NCBI RefSeq assembly: GCF_001953885.1
Contig: NZ_MQUS01000001.1
Span: 248,001-312,000, forward strand
Length of the DNA stretch: 64,000 nt
Source of the DNA: Streptomyces sp. IMTB 2501
Lineage (GTDB): Bacteria; Actinomycetota; Actinomycetes; Streptomycetales; Streptomycetaceae
Reading direction: 5' to 3'
Part shown: positions 42,870 to 51,890 of the stretch, piece by piece
How positions within the stretch are numbered: the first letter of the stretch is position 1
How the letters are laid out: each line of letters opens with the position of its first letter
Made by a program: the position numbers and the translations under genes
Notes under the pieces: model-generated
Told to the model about the DNA's origin: nothing
Database searches by the model: none
What the model saw: only the letters and a program-made list of their open reading frames with translations

Positions 42870-43441
42870 CCGACCGATGACAGGCGGCAAGACCAGAGAC
42901 TGCCCTCGCGGATGGGCCGGAACGGGCGGAGCCGGTGAGAACTACGCCCGCTGCTGCCTGCAGAACCTCAACGAAGGCCAGAATTTCCCGGTGCTGCCGA
43001 CGCACACGGCAACCATCGACTGGACCGTCCTCCTCTCGACGAGCCTGGTCAACCGCACCCCCGACTACGCGACCGACCCCACCTACACCGTCGGCGAGCG
43101 CTTCAACATCCAGGCCCTGGTAGGCAACGACGGCTCCCAGGACCTACCGGCCCGCAGTGTCAACCTCACCTACGAGATCGTCCGCTGCGAACGGTTCAAC
43201 GCCACCCCCATCAAGGCCGGACACAGCGGCGCCGGCACACCCACTGGTCACCCACCACGTCACCCTACGCCTCTGACCAGCTGGAACGCTGGCTGGCTTT
43301 GCTTGCAGTTCTGCCGTCAGCAGTGCGTTTGCCTTCCAGGCCGCAGGCTTCCTCTCCTGACGGGCTGCCCCGCGATTGATCTTGGGGCGTGCCGGCCGGG
43401 CGTTCGGCTGGCTGGTGGTTCAGCAGTCGCAGGTCGGCCCG
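42870..43441 (+). other. unidentified open stretch
   Basis: A + strand frame at 42942-43215 reads NYARCCLQNLNEGQNFPVLP, then LLSTSLVNRTPDYATDPTYT and VGERFNIQALVGNDGSQDLP. It looks like real protein, with beta-rich composition, but it has no start of its own and merges into the ruined phosphatase frame. No family was recognised. From 43216 to 43441 I see nothing. Confidence 0.35.
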
Positions 43442-44101
43442 TTACTCGTACCGGTACTTCAGCGAGTCCGCCTCCGCCTGCTCGATGTCGGCGATCGTCA
43501 GCTCCGGCATCCGCAGTTGGGCCAGCGTCACCTCGGCCGAGGCCGGCTGGGCGTCCGCCGACAGCCACTGCTCCGGCTTCCAGGCCGCGCTGCGCAGCAG
43601 GGACTTGGGGCAGTGCGGGTAGACCTCCTCGATCCCCAGCACCAGCGCACTGGCCGGCGGCTTGCCCACGGCGGTCAGCTGCGACAGCAGCTCCGGGCGG
43701 GTGGAGACGCAGGCCCGGCCGTTCACCCTGAGCGTCGTGGTGCGCCCCGGGATGACGAACAGCAGCCCGGCCCGTCCGGTGGCGACGACGTTCTGCAGGG
43801 TGTCCAGACGCTTGTTGCCGGTCGCGTCCGGTATCGCCACGGTCCGTGCGTCCAGGACGGCCACGAACCCGGCGGGGCCACCGCGCGGGGAGACGTCACA
43901 GTTGCCCTCGGCGTCCGCGCTGGCGACCAGGACCAGCGATGAGCAGCCGATCAACCGCCGGGTCTGCTCGGTGAGTTCGGTCATCTGCTTCCGCACGGCC
44001 GCGGCGCTGGGGGCTTCGTAGACCCGGCGCAGCGCCTCCTGGTCGGGCACGGCGTCGAGGCGGAGCGAGTCGAATGCACTGCCGGCAAAGGGTGTTGTCA
44101 T
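43442..44101 (-). CDS. PPOX-class flavoprotein (MSMEG_1061-like)
   Basis: The 219-residue product has a split-barrel flavin-binding fold: SSLVLVASADAEGNCDVSPR, GGPAGFVAVLDARTVAIPDA and GRAGLLFVIPGRTTTLRVNG. The region HCPKSLLRSAAWKPEQWL is typical of the FMN-dependent MSMEG_1061 group. The substrate is unknown. The ATG at 44101 is preceded by a GGAGGC-type RBS. A 14-base direct repeat flanks the gene (43372 and 44127). Confidence 0.87.
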   Translation of the reverse strand: MTTPFAGSAFDSLRLDAVPDQEALRRVYEAPSAAAVRKQMTELTEQTRRLIGCSSLVLVASADAEGNCDVSPRGGPAGFVAVLDARTVAIPDATGNKRLDTLQNVVATGRAGLLFVIPGRTTTLRVNGRACVSTRPELLSQLTAVGKPPASALVLGIEEVYPHCPKSLLRSAAWKPEQWLSADAQPASAEVTLAQLRMPELTIADIEQAEADSLKYRYE

Positions 44102-44212
44102 GCCTCCGACCCTAGTCGGCCGACCTGCGATTGATCTTGGCCGGTGTGTGTGGACATGGAGACGGCCCCGCGAATTGTCTGATCCGTGAAGATCAAACAG
44201 GCCCGCACGGCA

Positions 44213-44490
44213 ATGTCCCATCCGTCCTTCCGCGGGCTGTCGCGCCAACATTGGGGCGAGTTGGTCGCGGAATTCGCCCCGCGCCGGGTGGCGCGCTGTG
44301 AGTCCGGGCGTCATGGGTGACGTGAGGGCGACCGTCGGCGGGAGGCGGGGGCCGGGCCGAAGCACGAACTGGCCTTCACCGACCGGCTCCTGGTGGCACA
44401 GGCCCATCTGCGCATCGGTCTCTCCCGTGAGGCGTTGGGCGTGCTCTGCAAGATGGGGTCTTCCGCGAATGGCCGGGCGATCAGCTTGCA
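44213..44490 (+). pseudogene. transposase N-terminal fragment (IS5-type, HTH_Tnp_4)
   Basis: From ATG 44213 the frame reads MSHPSFRGLSRQHWGELVAE and CESGRHG, stops at TGA 44318-44320, and continues in the same frame as GPKHELAFTDRLLVAQAHLR, then LSREALGVLCKMGSSANGRA. This is the N-terminal HTH region that precedes DDE_Tnp_4 catalytic domains. The catalytic part is missing here. The piece at 59.8 kb carries the complementary region. From 44491 to 44626 there is no gene. Confidence 0.7.
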
Positions 44491-44626
44491 CTTCGATGTG
44501 GAGTGGAGCGGGTGGTACCAGGGCCTGTTGCGAAAGTGCTGGGCATAGCCAATCGGCAGGTGGCCATGACGACGACCAGTCTCGCCTTCTCGGATCGGCA
44601 AGCCCGAAACGCCTTTGCCGCTCGAC

Positions 44627-45619
44627 TCAGGTGTCGAGGAGTTCCGGCACGAAGATGTCCTCGCACGTCAGCCGGCGCTTCGACAGGCCCTGCTCGTGGT
44701 GGTAACGCAAGAAGGTGTCGATGGCCTTGCGGTTCGCGCCGATCCCGTAGGGCCACCAGTCGTCGCCGAGCAGCCGACGGTTCTCCTCGAACAGCGTGCT
44801 GAACCACGGCGTGATGACGCTCATGTGCTGCTTCGCGGCGTCGTCGAGGTACTTCCGCTCGGCGAGTTCCTTGGCTTCCGTGAAGGCGTCGTAGACGGCT
44901 CGCGTGAGGCTCCGCCGATGTGCCAGTTCCCTGCGGATCGCGACGATGTGCATCGGGGGGAAGATCCCGGTGCGGCGGTAGTAGTCGCGCTCCACGGCCT
45001 CGTAGTCGGGGAACAGGCGGGCGACCTTCGGGGAGCCGTCCAGCACCGCCTTCGGCACGTCGACGGAGATCAGCGCGTCGATCTCGCCGGATTCGAGCAT
45101 GGCACCCAGGGTCTGGTCTTCCTCCGCGTGGCGCACGTCGACGCCGTCCGGGACGGGCTGCGAGATCCAGTCGAAGGCGGGGATGGGGTGGTTGGTGCCG
45201 CCGATCACCCAGCGGCACTGGCCGGGGGTCACGCCGTACTCGTCGGCCAGGATGCCCTTCGGCCAGATCCCGGCGTCGTGGCCGTAGAGAGCGAACTCGC
45301 CGACGGTCCTGCCGGCCAGGTCCTGCGGCTTCACGATCCCGCCGGCGGTGTTCACGAAGATCGCCGAGTGGCGGAAGTTGCGGTTCGGCAGGATCGGCAG
45401 CGCCAGGAACGGCGCGTCGTCGAGGTCGAAGGTGCGCAGGAAGTAGGTGAGACCGAGCTCGGCGAGGTCGTAGTGTCCCTCGACGGCGCGGCGGAAGATG
45501 TCCGACACGAGCGGTGCCGTCTCGAACCTCGCATCCACCCCGTCGACCGTGACCCGGCCGTCGAACAGTGCCTCGGTGTGTTCGTATGCGTAGACGCCGA
45601 TGCTCAGCTTGGTGCTCAT
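44627..45619 (-). CDS. 4,5-dihydroxyphthalate decarboxylase-like / NMT1-type protein
   Basis: The 330-residue cytoplasmic protein has no signal. MSTKLSIGVYAYEHTEALFD, YDLAELGLTYFLRTFD, PILPNRNFRHSAIFVN and TGIFPPMHIVAIRRELA match the dihydroxyphthalate decarboxylase family, which shares the fold of periplasmic binding proteins. It would decarboxylate a phthalate-like aromatic acid. The start is preceded by GGGAGGAGATCC. It is divergent from a TetR gene and followed by no partner, so the rest of any aromatic pathway must be elsewhere. Confidence 0.82.
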   Translation of the reverse strand: MSTKLSIGVYAYEHTEALFDGRVTVDGVDARFETAPLVSDIFRRAVEGHYDLAELGLTYFLRTFDLDDAPFLALPILPNRNFRHSAIFVNTAGGIVKPQDLAGRTVGEFALYGHDAGIWPKGILADEYGVTPGQCRWVIGGTNHPIPAFDWISQPVPDGVDVRHAEEDQTLGAMLESGEIDALISVDVPKAVLDGSPKVARLFPDYEAVERDYYRRTGIFPPMHIVAIRRELAHRRSLTRAVYDAFTEAKELAERKYLDDAAKQHMSVITPWFSTLFEENRRLLGDDWWPYGIGANRKAIDTFLRYHHEQGLSKRRLTCEDIFVPELLDT

Positions 45620-45667
45620 CAGTGGATCTCCTCCCCGGAAGTCCGCAGAGTGGCCCGCTTCCGTAAA

Positions 45668-45728
45668 TGACCGTTCACTTTTAGGGTGTTCCCGGAACGG
45701 TAGAGCTGTCAAGATGAATGTTCATTCA
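45668..45728. promoter_or_regulatory. TetR operators between the decarboxylase-like gene and tetR
   Basis: TGAATG-TT-CATTCA (45715-45728) is an almost perfect palindrome 18 bases before the TetR start. TGACCGTTCA at 45668-45677 shares its TGA-N3-TTCA form and lies nearer the decarboxylase-like gene. Both sit in an AT-richer patch that probably holds the two promoters. Confidence 0.6.
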
Positions 45729-45745
45729 CGATGAAGGAGGCGACC

Positions 45746-46363
45746 ATGCCGCGCATCACAGCCGGGCGCCGCGAGGCGAAGCGTGCGGAGATAGTCGCTG
45801 CGGCCCGTCGTTGCTTCGCCCGCGACGGGTTCCACCAGACCTCGATGCCGGACATCGCCGCGGAGGCAGGCGTCTCTGCCGGCGCGCCTTACCGCTACTT
45901 CACCGGCAAGGAGGACATCATCCTCGCTATCGCGGGCGACGCGTTCCGGCTGATCTTCGAGCCGGTTGAGCGGCTGGCCGAGAGCGCAGACGCCCCGTCC
46001 GTCGCGGAACTGGTGGCCGCCGCGCTCGACACGATCAGCGGCGAGACGGTGCAGGACGCGGCGGGGCACGAGGTCCCAGTGGAGGAACTGCTGCGCTGCG
46101 TCGTGCAGACGTGGGCGGAGGTGCTGCGCAACGATGAGGTTCGCGGCCCAGCCGCGGAGGGCTTCGAAAAGGTCCGCGCCACTATCGCCGACGCTCTGCG
46201 CCGCAGCCGGGCCGCGGGCACGGTGCCCGCCTCCATGGACCCAGACCGCGCAGCCCGCGCGGTGATGGGGCTGCTGCACGGATTCCTCCTCCAGCGCGTG
46301 GCCTTCGGTCTCACGGACACGGCCGACTTCGCAGACGACCTGCACGTCGGGCTGATCTTGTGA
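45746..46363 (+). CDS. TetR family transcriptional regulator
   Basis: The 205-residue product has the HTH at residues 12-58 (KRAEIVAAARRCFARDGFHQ, then AEAGVSAGAPYRYFTGKEDI). The ATG at 45746 stands seven bases after AAGGAGG; the upstream ATG at 45731 overlaps that RBS and is unlikely. It is divergent from the decarboxylase-like gene and probably represses it. The ligand may be the aromatic substrate, which is inference. Confidence 0.9.
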   Translation: MPRITAGRREAKRAEIVAAARRCFARDGFHQTSMPDIAAEAGVSAGAPYRYFTGKEDIILAIAGDAFRLIFEPVERLAESADAPSVAELVAAALDTISGETVQDAAGHEVPVEELLRCVVQTWAEVLRNDEVRGPAAEGFEKVRATIADALRRSRAAGTVPASMDPDRAARAVMGLLHGFLLQRVAFGLTDTADFADDLHVGLIL

Positions 46364-46480
46364 TGGGCTATGACTGCGCCAAGGCGGCGCGACACCGGCA
46401 TTACGGCGGACGGACACTGACGCATTGATCCCCGCGCCGCGCGCGTCGCGGTAGCTCACTGCAAAGTACAGGTGTGCTGG

Positions 46481-47250
46481 TCATAGCCACTCGTTGATGG
46501 CTGCGACCAGCGCGGTCGCGTAGTAGCGGGCGGCGAGTCCGTCGTACCGTGTGGCGACCGCGCGGTGGCGCTTGAGCCGGTTGCTCCCGCACTCCACGGC
46601 GTGCCGCTCCTTGTAATCGTCCTTGTCGAACTTCGGGGGGCGGCCGCCTCGGGAGCCGAGTTTCTGGCGGTTGCGGATCTGGTCAGCCTTCTCCGGGATG
46701 GTGCACTGCACGCCGCGTCGGCGCAGACAGGCGCGGTTCGCTCGGGACCCGTAGGCCCGGTCGGCGCGGACCTTGACCGGTCGGGTGCGCGGTCGGCCCG
46801 GTTTGGTCCGCGGCGCGCGGATGCCGTCCAGAACCGGCTGGAACCGGGGGCTGTCGTGCCGCTGGCCGGCAGTGATGAGCAGGGACAGGGGCTTCTGTCC
46901 CTGCTCGACCGCCAAGTGCAGATTGGTGGTCAACCCGCCGCGCGAGCGCCCGAGACCGTGGTCGTCAGGCTCGGTATCGACCCCTCCCGGAGGCTCTTTT
47001 TGGAGATCCCCCTTTTACGCGCCCCGGCGGCGTGCTGGTGGGCACGGGCGACAGTGGAGTCCACGCTCACATCCCACGTGATCAGGCCCTTTGCGTCAGC
47101 CTTGGCCCGTAGCTGCTCGAAGATCCGCTTCCAGGCGCCATCACGCTGCCACCGCCGGAACAAGTCGTAGGCCCGGTCCCACGGCCCGTACCGCTACGGA
47201 ACGTCACGCCCGCGCGCCGGTTCGGGTCCGCCACCGTATGCCGTTGATCA
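46481..47250 (-). pseudogene. IS5-family transposase, frameshifted and truncated
   Basis: Read on the - strand, INGIRWRTRTGA comes first (near 47245). RYGPWDRAYDLFRRWQRDGA follows after a broken stretch with a TAG where a Glu codon is expected, then ITWDVSVDSTVARAHQHAAG. A frameshift near 46935 leads to [40 protein letters not shown] and [20 protein letters not shown]. The frame A/B step near [17 protein letters not shown] may be natural programmed frameshifting of this IS group, but the upstream stop and shift are real damage. Confidence 0.8.
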
Positions 47251-47440
47251 GCCCCCTTCACTTCCCCAAATCCCGACCCGCTCATCCAGTCCTCGCAGGC
47301 CTGTTGGACATCGTCCTGCGTACGCCCGACGAAGTTCCACCACATATCACGGATTCGGCGGTTCTTCCGAGGTCAGGGGCATCGAAGACCCTCGGACGTC
47401 AGCAAAAGGTCAGCATTCGACGCCGAGGAGACAGCACCAC

Positions 47441-48430
47441 ATGGCGGCACGCGTGCTCGCCCGCGGAATGGGCACCTTTTTCAAGGACTGCGAGCATCCC
47501 GAGTCTCGTTGGTCGAAGTGCCCACACGAGTACAAGATCCGGTACCGCAATGCGGGGCAAGCAGACGGAGGAGTCCGGCTTCGGAACCCAGGGCAAGGCG
47601 ATCGCGCGTTTGATGGAGGTCTACAACCAGAAGAAGGCGACGTCACGGTCCCAGTCGAAGGCGGAGCGCGTCCAGAAGTACGGGAGGATGCGCTTCGAGG
47701 AGTACGTCGAGGAGTGGAAGGCCGGCCAACGACACCTGGCCGCCTCGTCGCTACGGCACCTCGACTCGCTCCTGGAACATCATCTCTACCCGGCACTCGG
47801 CAGCCGGCGGATGAACTCCTTCGACCACAAGGTGGTCGACGGCTTCATCCGCACCATGGAACGCAACGGCGCCGGTGTGGCCCGGTCCTCCTCGACGCGC
47901 ATCGGCTCGGTATCTTCTCCGACAACCCGTTGGATGGCGTCAAGCCGCCGCAGTACGACCCGGCTCGGCCGGTGATTCCGTCCCTCGAACAGCTTCGAGC
48001 GATATGAACCGCAGGGGACGACGCCTTCAGGCTGGTCGTCGACCTGATGAGTGGCTGCGGTCTGCGGAACGGCGAAGCGTTCGCGGCGAACGTGAACAAC
48101 ATCGTGGCTGATGACGTGTACCGGGTCACCGAGTAGGTGGTGCTGTCGACCCGTCAGTACGGGCCTCTCAAGCACAGGAAGGCGGGGGAGTACCGCGATG
48201 TGCCCCTGCCCGCTCGTATCAGGGAGATGATCGAGTGGTACGCCGAAAAGCGCGGCACGTTCGACGGCCAACTTTTGCGTCAGCCGACCGACCCTCGTGA
48301 GCCGTATCCGCATTGGGGGATGGGCAACCATTGGAAGCGAGTGGATGGGACACAAGAGCGCCGACGTACGTGACTGAAGTGCGGCACCCGACCTTCGAGC
48401 TCCTCGGCGAGCCTTACCGGGCGGGGAGCT
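47441..48430 (+). pseudogene. tyrosine integrase of an integrative element, multiply broken
   Basis: The gene starts well (GAGGAG before ATG 47441; ARVLARGMGTFFKDCEHPES, YKIRYRNA). A frameshift leads to EESGFGTQGKAIARLMEVYN, KYGRMRFEEYVEEWKAGQRH and LYPALGSRRMNSFDHKVVDG. A second shift gives AHRLGIFSDNPLDGVKPPQY. Then come TGA 48005, the catalytic-domain piece VDLMSGCGLRNGEAFAANVN (containing the first active-site Arg), TAG 48134, YGPLKHRKAGEYRDVPLPAR, and a final GHKSADV tail. The active-site Tyr region is not clear. It resembles actinomycete AICE or phage integrases. No attachment site or tRNA was seen beside it. Confidence 0.78.
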
Positions 48431-48446
48431 GAGGGTACGTCACCCG

Positions 48447-48830
48447 CTACGAGGCGAGCCGCACACGGATGCCCAGAGTGCTGTCCCCTCCCCGGAGTCG
48501 GCTGTGGAGGATCATGAGGCGGCCGAGGATGCCGTACTTGCGGGCGATGAGGGAGCGGTAGCGGGCGCCGGTCGCCTCGTCGACGATCTCGGCGCTGGCC
48601 GGGACTTGGTCGCCCGTCGGGTTGCCGCGCAGGTCGCAGGGGCCGACGAGGATGTCGCTGCGGGCCCGGATCCGCTTGACCTTCCAGGAGTCGGCGGGGG
48701 TCCGCACGCCCAGCGTGTCACCGTCGCGCACCACCCACACCGGGGTGGCGACCGGGGTGCCGTTCTTGCGGTAGCTGGTGACCAGCATGTACTTGCCGGC
48801 GCCGAGCCGCTCCAGCAGCGTGTCGTCCAT
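48447..48830 (-). CDS. PPOX-class F420-dependent oxidoreductase
   Basis: The 127-residue split-barrel protein contains LLERLGAGKYMLVTSYRKNG, VATPVWVVRDGDTLGVRTPA, WKVKRIRARSDILVGPCDLR and IARKYGILGRLMILHSRLRG, all typical of the TIGR03666-type F420 family. The ATG at 48830 was chosen because the protein family begins there and AAGGAG lies 12 bases upstream. The same frame is open much further upstream, through fragments of two other genes. Confidence 0.82.
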   Translation of the reverse strand: MDDTLLERLGAGKYMLVTSYRKNGTPVATPVWVVRDGDTLGVRTPADSWKVKRIRARSDILVGPCDLRGNPTGDQVPASAEIVDEATGARYRSLIARKYGILGRLMILHSRLRGGDSTLGIRVRLAS

Positions 48831-48917
48831 GATGCGCTTCTGCTCCTTGCTATTGCGTTCGAGGTCGTCGGCCTCTTGGGAGGCGTACGGCGATGTCAGT
48901 TCGGCGGCAGCGGTCAT

Positions 48918-49037
48918 GATCTCGTCCTGAGAGAAGTGCGGATGCAGCTCGATTTGGTTGAGGATGGGCGTGGTGCTGCTCTCGTTGAGCAACTGGGCCC
49001 GGGTGCGGTGGGTGAAGTTGGAGACGCCGATGACCGA
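48918..49037 (-). pseudogene. aldo/keto reductase fragment
   Basis: About 40 codons read SVIGVSNFTHRTRAQLLNES and TTPILNQIELHPHFSQDEI, which is the GVSNF / NQIExHP core of aldo/keto reductases. Neither end of the enzyme is present. It is in the same frame as the F420 oxidoreductase downstream and the dehydrogenase fragment upstream. Confidence 0.8.
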
Positions 49038-49157
49038 TCGGCACCACCCACGAAGTCGCGCATGCGGGTGCGTTCTTCCGAGGGCTGCCGGACCGCGGCG
49101 CGCGCGTGAGGTCGCCAGGTGGAATGCGTGCGGCCGCCCTGAGGGGATGGTGCACCT

Positions 49158-49328
49158 CAGCGGGACGTCGAGGACGGCCTTGCGGTGGCTGAACGTCTCG
49201 ATGGAGTAGCGGCCGTGGTAGTTGCCCCTGCCGCTTTCGCCGATGCCGCCTAAGGGAAGCGTCGGCACGGCGAGGTGGTGCATCGGCAGGCCGAAAATGA
49301 GGCCGCCCGAGGAGGTCTCGGCGGCGAG
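49158..49328 (-). pseudogene. aldehyde dehydrogenase C-terminal fragment
   Basis: The frame reads AAETSSGGLIFGLPMHHLAV, then TLPLGGIGESGRGNYHGRYS and IETFSHRKAVLDVPL. GGIGESGxGxYHGxxSxxxFSHxK is the conserved end of class-3-type aldehyde dehydrogenases. The catalytic Cys and Glu regions are missing. The upstream stretch 49329-49618 has short protein-like pieces (for example NLQRFMAGIYIGWAPLF) that I could not assign. Confidence 0.82.
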
Positions 49329-49618
49329 GCGGTGCGAGGAGGAAATCCAGGAGGGCGCAGGCGAGGAAGACTCCCGCTGGGCTGGGAATGCCGTACCGGA
49401 AACAGGGGAGCCCAGCCGATGTAGATGCCTGCCATGAAGCGCTGCAGGTTGTCCGTGTCCGCCGGACCTCCCTGCGCCTATTGCTGCAGGCCGTCTCCGC
49501 ATGCGATGGCGGTGGCCGGCAGCAGGCAGACACGGACGATGGTGTTGGCTGCTGCGACAGGCGTGCCGACCGCCACCACGCCTCCTTGCTTGTCCCGGAG
49601 TGGACCCCGGGCTGGGGC

Positions 49619-50380
49619 TCAGGCCTGCTCGGTGGGGCGTACGAGCAGTTCGGCGACGGCCACGTGCCGGGGGCGGGTGACGATGTAGCCGACGGTGTCG
49701 GCGATGTCCTGGCTCTGCAGCCGTTCGATGTCGCCGAGTCCGGCGTTGAGGAGCTGCTGGACGGCGTCGGAGTTATGGGTGCGCAGTTCGGTGTCGACGC
49801 TGCCCGGTTCGACGATGGACACACGGACATGCTGCTTTGCCAGTTCCTGGCGCAGCGCCTCGCTGAAGCCGGTGACACCGAACTTGGTGGCGGTGTACAC
49901 GGCCATCATGGCGTAGGCGTTGCGGCCGTTCAGCGAGCTGATGTTGACGATGTCGGCGACCCGGCGCGGCCCGTCGGCGGCGGCCTTGAGCAGGTGCGGG
50001 ATGGCCGCGTGGCTGGTGTACATCAGACCCATCAGGTTGATGCCGACCATGCGCTGCCATTCGTTCAGGTCCGCGCCGGCGGTGGGGCCGAGCAGCATGA
50101 GGCCGGCGTTGTTGACCAGCGTGTCCACGCGGTCCAGGCCCTCGACAGTCCGCTCAACCGCTTCCGCGGCGGCCTCGGCGGTGGTGATGTCGGCGGGCAC
50201 GACCAGGGCCTTGCCACCGGCGCTTGAGATCTCCGCAGCGAGGGCGATGAGCCGGTCCTCGCGCCGGCCGACCAGAGCCACGGACGCGCCCTCGCGGGCA
50301 AGTTCGAGGGCGGTGGCGTGGCCGATGCCGCTGGACGCGCCGGTGACCAGGGCGACGGTTCCTTCAAGACGACGAGTCAT
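49619..50380 (-). CDS. short-chain dehydrogenase/reductase
   Basis: The 253-residue classical SDR has the cofactor motif TGASSGIGHATAL at residues 14-26, NNAG near residue 90, and the catalytic triad Ser in NISSLNG with Tyr-x3-Lys in YTATK. Arg in VGRREDR after the second strand favours NADP(H). The substrate is unknown. It is divergent from a TetR gene, a common arrangement for inducible SDRs. Confidence 0.92.
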   Translation of the reverse strand: MTRRLEGTVALVTGASSGIGHATALELAREGASVALVGRREDRLIALAAEISSAGGKALVVPADITTAEAAAEAVERTVEGLDRVDTLVNNAGLMLLGPTAGADLNEWQRMVGINLMGLMYTSHAAIPHLLKAAADGPRRVADIVNISSLNGRNAYAMMAVYTATKFGVTGFSEALRQELAKQHVRVSIVEPGSVDTELRTHNSDAVQQLLNAGLGDIERLQSQDIADTVGYIVTRPRHVAVAELLVRPTEQA

Positions 50381-50501
50381 CGTTCAAACCTTTCGATGCG
50401 CGGCCAGGTTGCTCGGGCCGTACGGGATGGGGAGTGACGGCCCTGGCAGGCCGTATGGGGGTGGGAGCCACTCAGGGCCGGGCCACGGGCAGAATGGGGA
50501 A

Positions 50502-51110
50502 GTGAGTACTACTGGGCAGAAGACAACCGACCCCAAGCGTCAGGAGAACACGGTCGAAGGAGACCTGCCTCCTCGCGAACGCCTGGTCCGGGCCGCGTCG
50601 CGGCTGTTCTATTACGAAGGTGTACGCGCGATCGGCGTGGAGCGGCTGATCGCCGAGGCCGGGGTGACCAAGGCGACCTTCTACCGGCACTTCGCCTCCA
50701 AGGACGACCTGGTCGTGGCCTACCTGCTGACCAAGGACGCCTACTACAAGGAGGTGGCCGAACCACTGGCCGCCGCGCACCCGCCCGCGGAGGCGATCGA
50801 CCTGATCTTCGAGGCGATCGCCGAGCACGCCCGCGAGCGCGGCTTCCGCGGATCGCCGTTCCTGAACGCGGCCGCCGAGTACCCGGACGCCGACCACCCG
50901 GTCCGTGGCCTGGTGACGACCCACCGGGACTGGATCCGCAACCTCTTCCAGGAACTGCTCACCCGGCTCGGCCACGCCGACCCGGAGTCGGCCGCCGGTG
51001 CGCTGCTGATGCTGTACGACGGCGCGATGGCCGCCGGCTACCTGGACGACACGACGGCCGCCCACAAGACCCTGCTGAACGCGGTCCGGCTGATCCGCTC
51101 GGGAGGCTGA
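50502..51110 (+). CDS. TetR family transcriptional regulator
   Basis: The 202-residue product has the HTH at residues 25-70 (RERLVRAASRLFYYEGVRAI, then IAEAGVTKATFYRHFASKDD) and the ligand domain with GFRGSPFLNAAAEYPDADHP, a pattern typical of small-electrophile or alcohol sensors of this group. The GTG start at 50502 follows GGGGAA. It is divergent from the SDR gene, with a 121-base gap, and probably regulates it. Confidence 0.9.
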   Translation: MSTTGQKTTDPKRQENTVEGDLPPRERLVRAASRLFYYEGVRAIGVERLIAEAGVTKATFYRHFASKDDLVVAYLLTKDAYYKEVAEPLAAAHPPAEAIDLIFEAIAEHARERGFRGSPFLNAAAEYPDADHPVRGLVTTHRDWIRNLFQELLTRLGHADPESAAGALLMLYDGAMAAGYLDDTTAAHKTLLNAVRLIRSGG

Positions 51111-51471
51111 TCCCGTCGGAGCCGCATGAGGCAGCGGCTCTGCGCGGTGCCCCGGCTGGGCCGGGGCGCGGATTGGTTTCACGGAACCTTTCGATCTCTC
51201 TTCGACGTGCACCGGCGACCTACTGGTAGATCCCCGTCTGGAGGCAGCCCGGCCGGGAAGGCCGATATGGGCTTCCTCACGAGGGAGGAAGACCGGTCGT
51301 TCTACCAGTCGACGATAACTCCCTCGCCGTCCGCGCGCCAACCGATCGACGCGCTTGTGGGATCCCTCACGAGTTACTGCAGTCCCCAGGGTCTTTCTGG
51401 CTTGGCGGCCGAGTTGGCCGACTCCTTGATTCCTGGACCGGAAGAAAGGGGCCCCGGGTACCTGGCGCCCC
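51111..51471. other. intergenic stretch, degenerate
   Basis: No gene was recognised. Around 51220-51310 an imperfect inverted repeat (ACTGGTAGA and TCTACCAGT) is seen. The stretch may hold the eroded front of the esterase whose end follows. Confidence 0.4.
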
Positions 51472-51671
51472 CGGCTCGTGGTGGTCAACCTCGGCACCAA
51501 CGACGTCTCGACCTCCGTCAACCCCGGTGAGCCGTGGACACCCGACAGCCTCGCGGAGACGACTCGGGCCTGGACTTCCTCGGCTGCGACTGGCATTACT
51601 CGGCCCAGGGCGACCGACGCATCGCCGACCGGCTCACCTCGTTCATCGCCGGTCTGTCGACAGGCTGGTGA
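51472..51671 (+). pseudogene. SGNH/GDSL hydrolase stump
   Basis: RLVVVNLGTNDVSTSVNPGE and PWTPDSLAETT are read from 51472. After a frame change, FLGCDWHYSAQGDRRIADRL and TSFIAGLSTGW end at the TGA at 51669. NLGTND is block III of SGNH esterases, and CDWHYSAQGD carries the catalytic Asp and His of block V. The Ser block and the part between the two pieces are gone. Confidence 0.75.
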
Positions 51672-51890
51672 CGGCACTGATCACCCAAGAGCACCACAGG
51701 TCCGGCTACGGGACATCCGACCCCTGAAACGGTGCGGCCCGCCCCGGCGCTGGAGAAGGCCGAGTGCCGTCACGTTCGGGGCGTCGGACCATGTCGAACG
51801 CAGGCCCGAAGAAGCCGAGTCCGGCACCGAAGCCGTCCGGTGCCGGACTCCTGTGCGGCGGCTGCCGTGCACATGGGGTCGACGCGGACC

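Noticed and set aside
47200..48447. tRNA attachment site beside the integrase
   Set aside because: No tRNA cloverleaf, no TTCGAATCC-type T-arm and no att repeats were found by eye.
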